DNA from: Pseudomonas putida
GTDB lineage: Bacteria > Pseudomonadota > Gammaproteobacteria > Pseudomonadales > Pseudomonadaceae
Direction: 5' to 3'
DNA: 64,000 nucleotides
Assembly (NCBI RefSeq): GCF_002906855.1
Contig: NZ_MINI01000048.1
Coordinates: forward strand, 1,178,001-1,242,000
Part shown: piece by piece, positions 17,501-25,566 of the stretch
Position numbering within the stretch: the first letter of the stretch is position 1
How the letters are laid out: each line of letters begins with the position of its first letter
Notes under the pieces: generated by a model
The model's database searches: none
Seen by the model: the letters and a program-made list of their open reading frames with translations, nothing else
Told to the model about the DNA's origin: nothing
Translations under genes and position numbers: made by a program

Positions 17501-17636
17501 TGGTGAACGACGGGTCTTCCTCACGGCCGAGGTTGAAGTACGAAAAAATGCCCATCAGCAGGCCGACGAACATCAGGTACCAGACGAACGATTGATGCTT
17601 GAGTGCCCATTCGGACAGGTTGAAGCTTCCTTTCAT
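14571..17636 (-). CDS. triC: RND efflux permease, TriC-like
   Basis: At 1021 residues with two halves of six transmembrane helices and large periplasmic loops, this is a HAE1/RND-type drug-proton antiporter. The paired proton-relay aspartates are visible in LLVDDAMITVEVMV. It is encoded after two membrane-fusion proteins, the arrangement of TriABC of P. aeruginosa, an efflux pump for triclosan and other compounds that uses the unlinked channel OpmH. No outer-membrane channel gene is present here. Its start overlaps the second fusion-protein gene by four bases. Confidence 0.88.
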   Translation of the reverse strand: MKGSFNLSEWALKHQSFVWYLMFVGLLMGIFSYFNLGREEDPSFTIKTMVIQTRWPGATQDETLYQVTDRIEKKLEELDSLDYTKSYTRPGESTVYVYLRDTTKAKDIPEIWYQVRKKIQDIRGQFPQGIQGPGFNDEFGDVFGTIYAFTADGLTLRQLRDYVEQARAEVRDVPNIGKIEFIGTQDEVLYLNFSTRKLAALGIDQRQVMQALQQQNAVTPAGVIEAGPERISVRTTGQFASEKDLQTVNLKINDRFFRLADIADIQRGYVDPPSPMFRYNGQTAIGLAIGMKAGGNMQVFGAALKKRMDRVIQDLPVGVGVHTVSDQAVVVKQAVGGFTSALFEAVVIVLAVSFVSLGMRAGLVVACSIPLVLAMVFVFMEYSGITMQRISLGALIIALGLLVDDAMITVEVMVTRLEMGESKEQAATFAYTSTAFPMLTGTLVTVAGFVPIGLNASSAGEYTYTLFAVIAVALLVSWIVAVFFAPVLGVHILSSSKLKAHEAEPGRVGRAFEGGLVWCMRHRWLTIIGTILLFALSLFSMRFVQNQFFPSSDRPEILVDLNLPQNASIEETRKVVDRFEARIKDDPDLVHWSTYIGQGAIRFYLPLDQQLQNPYYAQLVIVSKGFEERQGMMERLQKILHEEFVGIGTNVQSLEMGPPVGRPIQYRVSGASIDEVRKHAIDLATMLNQNEHIGEMIYDWNEPGKVLRVEIAQDKARQLGLSSEDVANVMNSIVSGVNITQVNDNIYLVNVVARAEDSERGSPDTLQNLQILTPNGTSIPLLSFATVRYELEQPLVWRRDRKPTITIKASVNGDIQPTDLVAQLKPNIDEFASKLPVGYEVATGGTVEESGKAQGPIAKVIPLMLFLMATFLMIQLHSVQKLFLVISVAPLGLIGVVLALVPTGTPMGFVAILGILALAGIIIRNSVILVTQIDEFEAQGYSPWDAVMEATNHRRRPILLTAAAASLGMIPIAREVFWGPMAYAMIGGIISATLLTLLFLPALYVAWYKIREPEHTTKPQH

Positions 17637-18697
17637 TGCGCATCCTCGTCGAAGGTGACCTTCTGGCCAGGCTTGAGGCTGTTCACGCCCGCCGTCACCA
17701 CACGCTCGCCAGGCTGCACGCCCGAAGCCAGGACGATGCTGTCGGCAGTACGATCGATCAGGGTGACGTCACGGGTGCCCACGGTCTTCTGCTGGGTGTC
17801 GATCACCCAGACCTGGGTCTTGCCGTCACGCTCCAACAAAGCACTCAACGGCAGCTCGCTGCGCGGGGACACTTGCGAACTCAGGATCACACTGATCGCA
17901 GTGCCCAGGTGGAAAGCGGCCGGTGTGCTCGCCAGTGTCAGTCGGGCGCGGCGGGTACGGGTGGCGGCATCGGCCTGGGGCTCCAGTTCGCGCAGGGAGG
18001 CCGTGGTGTTGATGGTCGGGTCGAGTTGCGAGGCGACGGTGAAGGTCAGGTCTTTGTTCAGCTGCTCGGCCAGGCCGATGGGCAAGTCGATCACAGCCTC
18101 TTTGACGTCCGGCCGGGCCAGGGTGACCACAGACTGGCCTGCGGTAACGGTTTGCCCGGCTTCAGCCTGCCAAGCCGTGATCACTGCGGCGTGGTCGGTG
18201 CGCAAGGTGCTGTAGTCGAGCTGGTCACGGGCCTGGCTAAGCGCAGAGCGCGCCTGTTCCAGCGCTGCGCTGGTGGTTTTCAGGTTGGTCTGGGCAATAT
18301 CCAGCTGGGCCTGGGCGCCCACGCCACGGTCGTACAGCTGTTGCTGGCGGCGGGCATCGGCCTGGGCATTGATCCACTGCGCCTGCACCTTGGCCAGGTC
18401 GCCTTCGGCGGCGCGCAGCTGGTTCTGCTGGTCGGTGGGATCGAGCGTGGCCAGGGTGTCGCCCGGCTTCACCCGGGCGCCCACATCCAGCCAACGCCGG
18501 GCAATGCGCCCGCCAACCCGGAAGCCCAAGGTACTTTCGAAGCGCGCCTGGATAACGCCAGCGAAGCGGCCAAGCTGCGACTGCACCTGGGGTTCCACCT
18601 TGACCGACAGCACCGGCCGGATCGGCTCGGGCGCTTCTTCCTCGCTACCGCAGGCAGCCAGCAGCAGGCCGGCCGACAGTATCAGCAGGCGCTTCAT
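17633..18697 (-). CDS. triB: RND membrane-fusion lipoprotein, TriB-like
   Basis: The 354-residue protein has a lipobox (LLLAAC, Cys at about residue 16), a lipoyl-like domain (GGRIARRWLDVGARVKPGDTLATLD), a helical hairpin and beta-barrel domains. This is the HlyD/MFP architecture that bridges RND permease and outer channel in the periplasm. It overlaps both neighbours by four bases, so the three genes are translationally coupled. Confidence 0.88.
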   Translation of the reverse strand: MKRLLILSAGLLLAACGSEEEAPEPIRPVLSVKVEPQVQSQLGRFAGVIQARFESTLGFRVGGRIARRWLDVGARVKPGDTLATLDPTDQQNQLRAAEGDLAKVQAQWINAQADARRQQQLYDRGVGAQAQLDIAQTNLKTTSAALEQARSALSQARDQLDYSTLRTDHAAVITAWQAEAGQTVTAGQSVVTLARPDVKEAVIDLPIGLAEQLNKDLTFTVASQLDPTINTTASLRELEPQADAATRTRRARLTLASTPAAFHLGTAISVILSSQVSPRSELPLSALLERDGKTQVWVIDTQQKTVGTRDVTLIDRTADSIVLASGVQPGERVVTAGVNSLKPGQKVTFDEDAQ

Positions 18698-19782
18698 AGC
18701 ACCCCCCCCTTAGCCTTGGCATCGACCTTCTGTACCTGCATGCCGGGGTGCAGCAGCTGGCTACCGGCCACCACCACGGTCTCACCGGCCTTCAGGCCGC
18801 TGGCGACCACGATCTTGCCGGTCAGGTAGCGGCTGACTTCAACCTTGCGCAATTCGACCTTGTCGCCCTCGCCCACCACCCAGACTGCCGGCTCATGCAG
18901 CGCCTTGGTCAGCGCCGACCATGGCAGCTCGATGCTTGGCCGCCCCACCGCATTGGTACTGGCAGTGACCGGCGCGCCCAACTGCATGCCCGGTGGCACG
19001 TCCTTGAGCCCCACCTTGACCTGCACGGTGCCGCTTTGTGCCGACACGGTAGGGGTGATCTCGCGGACAAAGCCGTGAGCCTGGACCTTGGGGTCGTCCA
19101 GCAAGCTCACGATGACACCGACGTCGCTCGGCGGCGCCACCAACAGTGACTCGTAGACGTTGAACACCGCATCGCGGTCGCCGTCGCGGGCCAGGCTGAA
19201 GATCGGCATGGTCGCCTGCACTACCTGGCCGACCTCGGCCTGGCGCTCGGTGATCACGCCATCGGCTTCGGACACCAGCGCGGTGTAGCCCAGTTGCTCC
19301 TTGGCATCGGCCAGTTCCGCCTGAGCAGCCTTGAGCGCACTCTGGTCGCTGCGCAGCGCGGCCTCGGCGGAATCGTACTCGCTCTGGCTGGTATAGCCCT
19401 TGGGCAGCAGCTTTTGCTGGCGCACGAAGGCGGCGCTGGTCTGGGTGACCCGTGCCTGGGCAGCGAACACCTCGGCCTTGGCCGAGTCGACATTGTTCTG
19501 CAGGTCTTTTGGATCGAGCCGCGCCAACACCTGGTTAGCCTTCACGTGGTCGCCGACATCGACGCTACGGGAAATGATCTTGCCGCCCACACGGAACGAC
19601 AGGTCGGTCTGCACCCGTGCCTGCACGTCGCCGGTCAGGGTGACCCTGGCAGCGAAATCGGTGGGAGAAACCTGTTGTACTCCAACCCTTGGTGGTGTTT
19701 CGGTGGTTTCTTCCTTGCTACAGCCTGACAACAGAGACAACAGCCCCAGGCAAACGACCAACAGTGGACGCATCAACGTCAT
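18694..19782 (-). CDS. triA: RND membrane-fusion lipoprotein, TriA-like
   Basis: The 362-residue product has a lipobox (LLSGC, Cys at about residue 21) and the same lipoyl (GGKIISRSVDVGDHVKANQVLARLD), coiled-coil hairpin and barrel order as the next gene, but clearly different sequence. TriABC pumps need both fusion proteins. AGGAG lies upstream of the ATG at 19782. It is the first gene of the operon. Confidence 0.88.
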   Translation of the reverse strand: MTLMRPLLVVCLGLLSLLSGCSKEETTETPPRVGVQQVSPTDFAARVTLTGDVQARVQTDLSFRVGGKIISRSVDVGDHVKANQVLARLDPKDLQNNVDSAKAEVFAAQARVTQTSAAFVRQQKLLPKGYTSQSEYDSAEAALRSDQSALKAAQAELADAKEQLGYTALVSEADGVITERQAEVGQVVQATMPIFSLARDGDRDAVFNVYESLLVAPPSDVGVIVSLLDDPKVQAHGFVREITPTVSAQSGTVQVKVGLKDVPPGMQLGAPVTASTNAVGRPSIELPWSALTKALHEPAVWVVGEGDKVELRKVEVSRYLTGKIVVASGLKAGETVVVAGSQLLHPGMQVQKVDAKAKGGVL

Positions 19783-19906
19783 GCAGGCTCCTTGCTTGCG
19801 CGCAAATGAATCGTGGAATGCGAGTGTCAGCGTAGTTCAGGGTTGGATAAACGGCACTGACTAGCGTCAGGTATGGGAGGGTGTTAGTGCATACCATGGC
19901 ATTTTC

Positions 19907-19947
19907 GGCGCCTGTGAGACCGAGCGCCGCGCGCTTTCACAGGCGCT
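19907..19947. repeat. Imperfect inverted repeat sharing GAGCGCCGCGCG core with another locus
   Basis: GGCGCCTGTGA at the left pairs with TCACAGGCGC at the right, around CGAGCGCCGCGCG. The core and the TCACAGGCGC part recur at 52269-52308, so this is a dispersed repeat rather than a unique operator. It lies in the 228-bp gap between triA and spuH, which holds no gene. Confidence 0.6.
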
Positions 19948-20010
19948 GAAGATGTTGAGGCAGGCACCAGACACCCCACAGAGCCAAAGCCCTGCAGGGT
20001 GCCCTCAAGA

Positions 20011-20904
20011 TCAAGCCGAAGCGGTCACTTGGGTCGGGCGCTTGACCTGTGGCTGCGAGGCGTTGGCCGCCGCACCCTCTTCGATCGCCTGCTGAACCGC
20101 CCTGCGGCGGTTTTCTTCGGCCCGGCGGCTGAAGAACCAGACGAAGAAAGTCACCAACGACACCGACAGCAGGATCAGGCTGGCCACGGCGTTGATCTCC
20201 GGCTTCACGCCCAGACGCACCGCCGAGAAGACTTCCATCGGCAAGGTGGTCGAGCCAGGGCCGGATACGAAACTGGCCAGCACCAGGTCATCCAGCGACA
20301 GGGCGAACGACATCATGCCACCCGCCGCCAGCGATGGTGCGATCATCGGGATGGTGATCAGGAAGAACACCTTCCACGGCTTGGCACCCAGGTCCATCGC
20401 CGCTTCCTCGATCGACAGGTCCAGCTCACGCAGGCGAGCCGACACTACCACCGCCACATACGCTGCGCAGAAAGTGGTGTGGGCGATCCAGATGGTGACG
20501 ATGCCACGCTCCTGCGGCCAGCCAATCATCTGCGCCATGGCCACGAACAGCAGCAACAGCGACAGACCAGTGATGACCTCGGGCATGACCAGCGGTGCGG
20601 TGACCAGGCCGCCGAACAGCGTGCGGCCCTTGAAGCGGGTGACCCGGGTCAGCACGAAGGCCGCCAGGGTACCCAGCGCCACTGCAGCCACCGCCGTGTA
20701 GCAGGCGATTTCCAGCGAGCGCATCACCGAACCCATCAGCTGCGTGTTGTCGAGCAGGCCAACGTACCACTTCACCGACCAACCACCCCACACAGTCACC
20801 AGCTTGGAGGCGTTGAAAGAGTAGATGACCAGGATCAGCATCGGCAGGTAGATGAACAGCAAGCCGAGCACCAGCATCAGCTTGGAGAAACTGAAGCGTT
20901 TCAT
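20011..20904 (-). CDS. spuH: Polyamine ABC transporter permease SpuH (PotI-like)
   Basis: The 297-residue permease has six transmembrane segments and the EAA loop SIEEAAMDLGAKPWKVFFLITIP, and begins MKRFSFSKLMLVLGLLFIYLP as PotI/SpuH proteins do. It forms the inner-membrane channel with SpuG. It overlaps spuG by four bases and ends the spu transport operon. Confidence 0.95.
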   Translation of the reverse strand: MKRFSFSKLMLVLGLLFIYLPMLILVIYSFNASKLVTVWGGWSVKWYVGLLDNTQLMGSVMRSLEIACYTAVAAVALGTLAAFVLTRVTRFKGRTLFGGLVTAPLVMPEVITGLSLLLLFVAMAQMIGWPQERGIVTIWIAHTTFCAAYVAVVVSARLRELDLSIEEAAMDLGAKPWKVFFLITIPMIAPSLAAGGMMSFALSLDDLVLASFVSGPGSTTLPMEVFSAVRLGVKPEINAVASLILLSVSLVTFFVWFFSRRAEENRRRAVQQAIEEGAAANASQPQVKRPTQVTASA

Positions 20905-21821
20905 GCGCGGCCCTCCATCTCTTTGGCCTGGCTACGGTTGAACAGCAGGATCGGCACGATCAGGATCGCCAGCATCACCACCGCCAGGGCGGATGCCACC
21001 GGCCAGTCACGGTTGTTGAAGAATTCCTGCCACAGCACTTTACCGATCATCAGGGTTTCCGGGCCGCCGAGCAGTTCAGGAATCACAAACTCGCCCACCA
21101 CCGGGATGAACACCAGCATGCAGCCGGCGATGATGCCGTTCTTCGACAGCGGAACAGTGATCTTCCAGAAGCTGTTGAAGGTGCTCGACCCCAGGTCCGA
21201 AGCAGCTTCGAGCAGGCTCTGATCGTGTTTCACCAGGTTGGCGAACAGCGGCAGGATCATGAACGGCAGGTACGAATAGACCACACCGATGTAAACCGCC
21301 AGGTTGGTATTGAGGATCTGCAGCGGTTGGTCGATCAACCCGGTCCACAGCAGGAAGCCGTTGAGCAGCCCGTTGTTGCTGAGGATGCCCATCCAGGCAT
21401 AGACGCGGATCAGGATCGCGGTCCAGGTCGGCATCATGATCAGCAGCAGCAGGACCGTCTGGGTCTCCTTCTTGGCGTTGGCGATGGCGTAAGCCATCGG
21501 GTAGCCGATCAGCAGGCACAGCAGGGTGCTGAAGAAGGCCATCTTCAGCGAGCCCAGGTAGGCCGAGATGTACAGCTCATCCTCGGTCAACAGGCCATAG
21601 TTGGCCAGGTTGAGCACCAACTGGATCTTGTCTTCAACGTAGGTGTAGATCTCGGTATACGGCGGGATCGCCACGTCGGCTTCGGCGAAGCTGATCTTCA
21701 ACACGATGAAGAACGGCAGCATGAAGAACAGGAACAGCCAGATGAACGGCACGCCGATCACCAGGTGCCGCCCCTCCGGGATAAGGCGCTGGAAGGCTCG
21801 CTTGAGCTTGCGAGCTTTCAT
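20901..21821 (-). CDS. spuG: Polyamine ABC transporter permease SpuG (PotH-like)
   Basis: The 306-residue permease has six hydrophobic segments, an EAA loop (LLEAASDLGSSTFNSFWKITVPL) and the FVIPELLGG segment of PotB/PotH proteins. The ATG at 21821 overlaps the spuF stop as ATGA, which fixes the start against a longer upstream reading. Confidence 0.95.
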   Translation of the reverse strand: MKARKLKRAFQRLIPEGRHLVIGVPFIWLFLFFMLPFFIVLKISFAEADVAIPPYTEIYTYVEDKIQLVLNLANYGLLTEDELYISAYLGSLKMAFFSTLLCLLIGYPMAYAIANAKKETQTVLLLLIMMPTWTAILIRVYAWMGILSNNGLLNGFLLWTGLIDQPLQILNTNLAVYIGVVYSYLPFMILPLFANLVKHDQSLLEAASDLGSSTFNSFWKITVPLSKNGIIAGCMLVFIPVVGEFVIPELLGGPETLMIGKVLWQEFFNNRDWPVASALAVVMLAILIVPILLFNRSQAKEMEGRA

Positions 21822-22960
21822 GACCGTAGTACCACGCCGCTGTCGTCTTCCCACCACACGTACACTTCATCGCCCCAGGTCGGGCGGGTGCCTTGGCGTT
21901 CGGCGTTGGCGACGAACGACTGGACGATCTTGCCGCTCGGCAGTTCGACGTAGAACACCGAGTGGCCGCCCAGGTAGGCGATGTCGTGGACCTTGCCGCG
22001 CGACCAGTTGTGCTCGCAGGTAGGCTGCTGGGAGGTGACCAGCATCTTTTCCGGGCGCAGGGCGTAAGTGATGTGCTTGTCTTCCACCGATGTGGTGATG
22101 CCGTGGCCAACGTAGATCTTGCGCTCCAGCTCCGGGCTGGCAATGATCGCGTGGCCTTCGGCGTCGTCGACCACTTCACCGTCGAACAGGTTGACGTTAC
22201 CGATGAATTCGCACACCAGGCGGCTGGTCGGGGTCTCGTAGATATCCACCGGCGAGCCGATCTGGGCGATCCAGCCCAGGTGCATGATGGCGATGCGCTG
22301 GGCCATGGTCATGGCCTCTTCCTGATCGTGGGTCACCATCACGCAGGTCACACCTACGCGCTCGATGATTTCCACCAGTTCCAGCTGCATCTGCGAACGC
22401 AGTTTCTTGTCCAGCGCGCCCATCGGCTCGTCGAGCAGCAGCAGCTTGGGGCGCTTGGCCAGGGAACGGGCCAGGGCCACCCGCTGGCGCTGGCCACCGG
22501 AGAGCTGGTGCGGCTTGCGCTTGGCGTATTGGGTCATGTGTACCAGCTTGAGCATCTCGGCCACGCGGGCGTCGATCTCGGCCTTTGGCATCTTGTCCTG
22601 CTGCAGGCCGAAGGCGATGTTCTGCGCCACGGTCATGTGCGGGAACAGCGCGTAGGACTGGAACATCATGTTGATCGGCCGCTCGTACGGCGGCATGTCG
22701 GTGATGTCGACGCCGTCGAGGAAGATCCGCCCTTCAGTCGGACGCTCGAAGCCGGCCAGCATACGCAGCAAGGTCGATTTGCCGGAACCGGAGCCACCCA
22801 GCAGGGCGAAGATCTCGCCTTTGCGGATTTCCAGGGACACATCGTCCACGGCGACCGTTTCGTCGAACTTTTTTGTAACCCGGTCGATCTTGACCAGCAC
22901 CTGCTTGGGTTGCTGGCCACCCTCGAGGGCTTTTTTATAGGCACCGGAGGCAACTGCCAT
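21818..22960 (-). CDS. spuF: Polyamine ABC transporter ATPase SpuF (PotG-like)
   Basis: The 380-residue ATPase shows Walker A GGSGSGKST, signature LSGGQRQRVALARSL, Walker B LLLLDEPMGALDKKLR, the His switch in THDQEEAMTMA and a TOBE domain, as in PotA/PotG. It energises putrescine/spermidine import. The ATG at 22960 was chosen from the family start; an in-frame ATG at 22978 is weaker. Confidence 0.95.
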   Translation of the reverse strand: MAVASGAYKKALEGGQQPKQVLVKIDRVTKKFDETVAVDDVSLEIRKGEIFALLGGSGSGKSTLLRMLAGFERPTEGRIFLDGVDITDMPPYERPINMMFQSYALFPHMTVAQNIAFGLQQDKMPKAEIDARVAEMLKLVHMTQYAKRKPHQLSGGQRQRVALARSLAKRPKLLLLDEPMGALDKKLRSQMQLELVEIIERVGVTCVMVTHDQEEAMTMAQRIAIMHLGWIAQIGSPVDIYETPTSRLVCEFIGNVNLFDGEVVDDAEGHAIIASPELERKIYVGHGITTSVEDKHITYALRPEKMLVTSQQPTCEHNWSRGKVHDIAYLGGHSVFYVELPSGKIVQSFVANAERQGTRPTWGDEVYVWWEDDSGVVLRS

Positions 22961-22988
22961 GAGTGAAACTCCCAACAAGATTTTTGTG

Positions 22989-23021
22989 CCCGCGCGGCCT
23001 GTGTTCAGGTACCGCAGCGGG
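22989..23021 (-). other. Intercistronic hairpin after spuE
   Basis: CCCGCGCGG and CCGCAGCGGG pair with one bulged base around a 14-base loop in the 70-bp gap between spuE and spuF. No T-run follows. Confidence 0.5.
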
Positions 23022-23030
23022 TCTGGATAA

Positions 23031-24125
23031 TTACTTGCCCGACTTGACCTTGGTCCAGCTACGGGTCATCAGACGCTGCACCTTGGGCGGCAACTCTGAG
23101 TTCACGAACATCTTGTCCAGCACTTCCTGCGGTGGGTAAACCGCAGCGTCAGTCCTCACGGCCTGGTCCATCAGGTCGCCAGCCTTGGGGTTCGGGTTGG
23201 CGTAACCGACGTAATCACTGACCTGGGCGATAACCTCAGGTTTCAGCAAATAGTTGATGAAGGCGTGGGCCTCCTTGAGGTTCTTGGCGTCCTTGGGGAT
23301 CGCCAGCACGTCGAACCAGAGGTTGCCGCCTTCCTTGGGAATGGCGTAGGCCAGGTTCACGCCCTTCTTCGCTTCTTCAGCGCGGGCCTTGGCCTGGAAC
23401 ACATCACCCGAGAAACCTGCCGCGACGCAGATGTCGCCGTTGGCCAGGTCGGTGATGTACTTGGACGAGTGGAAGTAAGTCACGTACGGGCGCACGGCCA
23501 GCAGCTTCTGCTCGGCCTTGGCGTAATCCTTGGGGTCGGTGCTGTTGGGGTTGAGCCCCATGTAGTTGAGCACCGCCGGGAGCATTTCGTCCGCCGAGTC
23601 GAGGAAGGCCACTCCGCACTTGGAGAGCTTCTTCATGTTCTCGGGTTCGAACAGCACGGCCCAGGAGTCGATCTTGTCCACGCCCAGCGCGGCCTTGACC
23701 TTGTCGACGTTGTAACCGATGCCGTTGGTGCCCCACAGGTAAGGCACGGCGTACTGGTTGCCCGGGTCGTTCTTTTCCAGGCGTTTCATCAGCGCCGGGT
23801 CGAGATTGGAATAGTTGGGCAGCAGGCTCTTGTCGAGCTTCTGGAACGCGCCCGCCTTGATCTGCTTGCCGAGGAAATGGTTGGACGGCACCACCACGTC
23901 ATAGCCGGTATTGCCGGCCAGCAGTTTGCCTTCCAGGGTTTCGTTGGAATCGAAAACGTCCTGCACGGGCTTGATGCCCGTTTCTTTCTCGAAGTCCGCG
24001 AGGGTATTCGGGCCGATATAGTCCGACCAGTTGTAGAAGTGCACCGTAGGCGCCGCTTGGACGCTGCATGCCAGCGTCAGGCCCGCTCCAGCCATCAAGG
24101 CCTTGCGTAAAACAGAAATAGACAA
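23031..24125 (-). CDS. spuE: Polyamine-binding periplasmic protein SpuE-like (PotF family)
   Basis: The 364-residue product has a signal peptide ending SVQAA and the PotF/PotD opening VHFYNWSDYIGPNTL with VFDSNETLEGKLLAG. It is the second of two tandem binding proteins; by gene order it corresponds to P. aeruginosa SpuE, which prefers spermidine, but specificity is inferred. No ATG fits. The TTG at 24125 is preceded by AGGA at eight bases and gives the expected length; a GTG 15 bases upstream is an alternative. Confidence 0.9.
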   Translation of the reverse strand: MSISVLRKALMAGAGLTLACSVQAAPTVHFYNWSDYIGPNTLADFEKETGIKPVQDVFDSNETLEGKLLAGNTGYDVVVPSNHFLGKQIKAGAFQKLDKSLLPNYSNLDPALMKRLEKNDPGNQYAVPYLWGTNGIGYNVDKVKAALGVDKIDSWAVLFEPENMKKLSKCGVAFLDSADEMLPAVLNYMGLNPNSTDPKDYAKAEQKLLAVRPYVTYFHSSKYITDLANGDICVAAGFSGDVFQAKARAEEAKKGVNLAYAIPKEGGNLWFDVLAIPKDAKNLKEAHAFINYLLKPEVIAQVSDYVGYANPNPKAGDLMDQAVRTDAAVYPPQEVLDKMFVNSELPPKVQRLMTRSWTKVKSGK

Positions 24126-24258
24126 GTGGGTGGTCCTCACTATCAGTGCCTGGGTGACGGCGTACTTATTGGGTACAAGCGTTGCCCCGCGCACAAAACC
24201 GGCGCGCAACTTACCTGCGCAGCTTCGATGCCGCAATCAACAATTGCCATTCACTGGT

Positions 24259-24284
24259 TCTGGGCCGGAAAACCCCGGCCCAGA
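24259..24284 (-). other. Intercistronic hairpin after spuD
   Basis: TCTGGGCCGG and CCGGCCCAGA form a perfect 10-bp stem with loop AAAACC, 16 bases beyond the spuD stop codon. It lacks a T-run, so it may protect the 3' end of the spuD message or partly terminate it. Confidence 0.65.
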
Positions 24285-24299
24285 GGTCATGCATCGGGG

Positions 24300-25397
24300 T
24301 TATTTGCCCGATTTGATCTTGGTCCAGCTACGGGTGATGTCACGCTGAACCTTGGCATCCGGTGCGGCGATGGCATACAGCTGTTTCTTCACGTCAGCTG
24401 GCGGATAGATGCTCGGGTCGCTGGTGATGGCCTTGTCGACCAACGGGGTAGCGGCCTCGTTGCCGTTAGGGAAGCGTACGGCATTGGTGATCTCGGCCAT
24501 GACTTCCGGCTGCAGCAGGAAGTTCATGAACTGGTAGGCGGCATCTTTATGCTCGGCATCTTTCGGGATGGCGACCATGTCGTAGAAGGTACCGGCACCT
24601 TCTTTCGGAATGATGTAATCCACTTTCACCTTGTCGCCAGCTTCGTGGGCACGGGCCTTGGCCTGCTCGACGTCACCCGAGTAACCGACGGCCACGCAGA
24701 TGTTGCCGTTGGCCAGGTCGCCGATGTACTTTGACGAGTGGAAGTAGGTGATCGAAGGGCGGACCTTGAGGAACAGCTCCTCGGCGGCCTTCAGGTCTTC
24801 CTTGCTGGTGCTGTTGCTTGGCTTGCCCAGGTAGTGCAGCGCGGCCGGCAGCATTTCGGTCGGGGCATCCAGGAAGCTCACGCCGCAGCTCTTGAGCTTG
24901 GCGATGTTCTCAGGCTTGAACACCACGTCCCACGAGTCGATCTTGTCCACGCCCAGCGCGGCCTTGACCTTCTCCGGGTTATAGCCGATGCCTATCGAGC
25001 CCCACATGTACGGGAATGCGTGCTTGTTGTCCTTGTCGCTGGCGTCGCCAACGGCCTTGAGCAGGTCCTTGTCGAGGTTGTTCCAGTTGGTCAGCTTGGA
25101 ACGGTCCAGTTCCTCGTAGACGCCGGCCTTGATCTGCTTGGCCAGGAAGTTGTTCGACGGCACGACGATGTCGTAGCCCGACTTGCCGGCCAGCAGCTTG
25201 GCTTCCAGGGTTTCGTTGCTGTCGAAGACGTCGTACTTGACCTTGATACCGGTCTGCTTTTCGAACTTGGCGATGGTGTCCGGAGCGATGTAGTCCGACC
25301 AGTTGTAAACGTTCAACACTTTGTCTTCAGCCTGAACAGCGGAGGCCATGGCACCCATCAGGGCGGCGGCCAGCAACGTTTTGCCCATTTTATTCAT
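24300..25397 (-). CDS. spuD: Polyamine-binding periplasmic protein SpuD-like (PotF family)
   Basis: The 365-residue protein has a signal peptide ending SAVQAED, then VLNVYNWSDYIAPDTI and VFDSNETLEAKLLAG. It is strongly similar along its length to the next gene product, so the pair arose by duplication. Gene order matches P. aeruginosa SpuD, a putrescine binder. GGAG precedes the ATG. The upstream 169-bp gap holds a long inverted repeat. Confidence 0.92.
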   Translation of the reverse strand: MNKMGKTLLAAALMGAMASAVQAEDKVLNVYNWSDYIAPDTIAKFEKQTGIKVKYDVFDSNETLEAKLLAGKSGYDIVVPSNNFLAKQIKAGVYEELDRSKLTNWNNLDKDLLKAVGDASDKDNKHAFPYMWGSIGIGYNPEKVKAALGVDKIDSWDVVFKPENIAKLKSCGVSFLDAPTEMLPAALHYLGKPSNSTSKEDLKAAEELFLKVRPSITYFHSSKYIGDLANGNICVAVGYSGDVEQAKARAHEAGDKVKVDYIIPKEGAGTFYDMVAIPKDAEHKDAAYQFMNFLLQPEVMAEITNAVRFPNGNEAATPLVDKAITSDPSIYPPADVKKQLYAIAAPDAKVQRDITRSWTKIKSGK

Positions 25398-25493
25398 GCG
25401 TAATGCTCCAGAATTTTTATGTTAGCAACTGTCCAGCAGCCAGAACCCACGGTGCAGAGCGCGCGGCGACTGAAACAACCGCTAGTCTGGCAA

Positions 25494-25533
25494 GTTACAA
25501 GGCTCTGTTTCAAGGAAAGCAGGGCCTTGTAAC
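25494..25533 (-). other. Long inverted repeat between spuC and spuD
   Basis: GTTACAAGGC and GCCTTGTAAC (10-bp perfect arms) extend inward with further near-matching bases (TCTG.TTTC against the complement of GAAAGCAG). No T-run is adjacent. It may be a processing or stabilising hairpin, or an operator for the transport genes. Confidence 0.65.
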
Positions 25534-25566
25534 GACTTAATGTCACATCGCTAGCCTAGCAAACGC

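Noticed and set aside
15006..18215. Very long open frame antisense to triC and triB
   Set aside because: It is His/Gln/Arg-rich, has no recognisable domain, and mirrors the real RND genes. Such shadows are expected opposite high-GC coding DNA.
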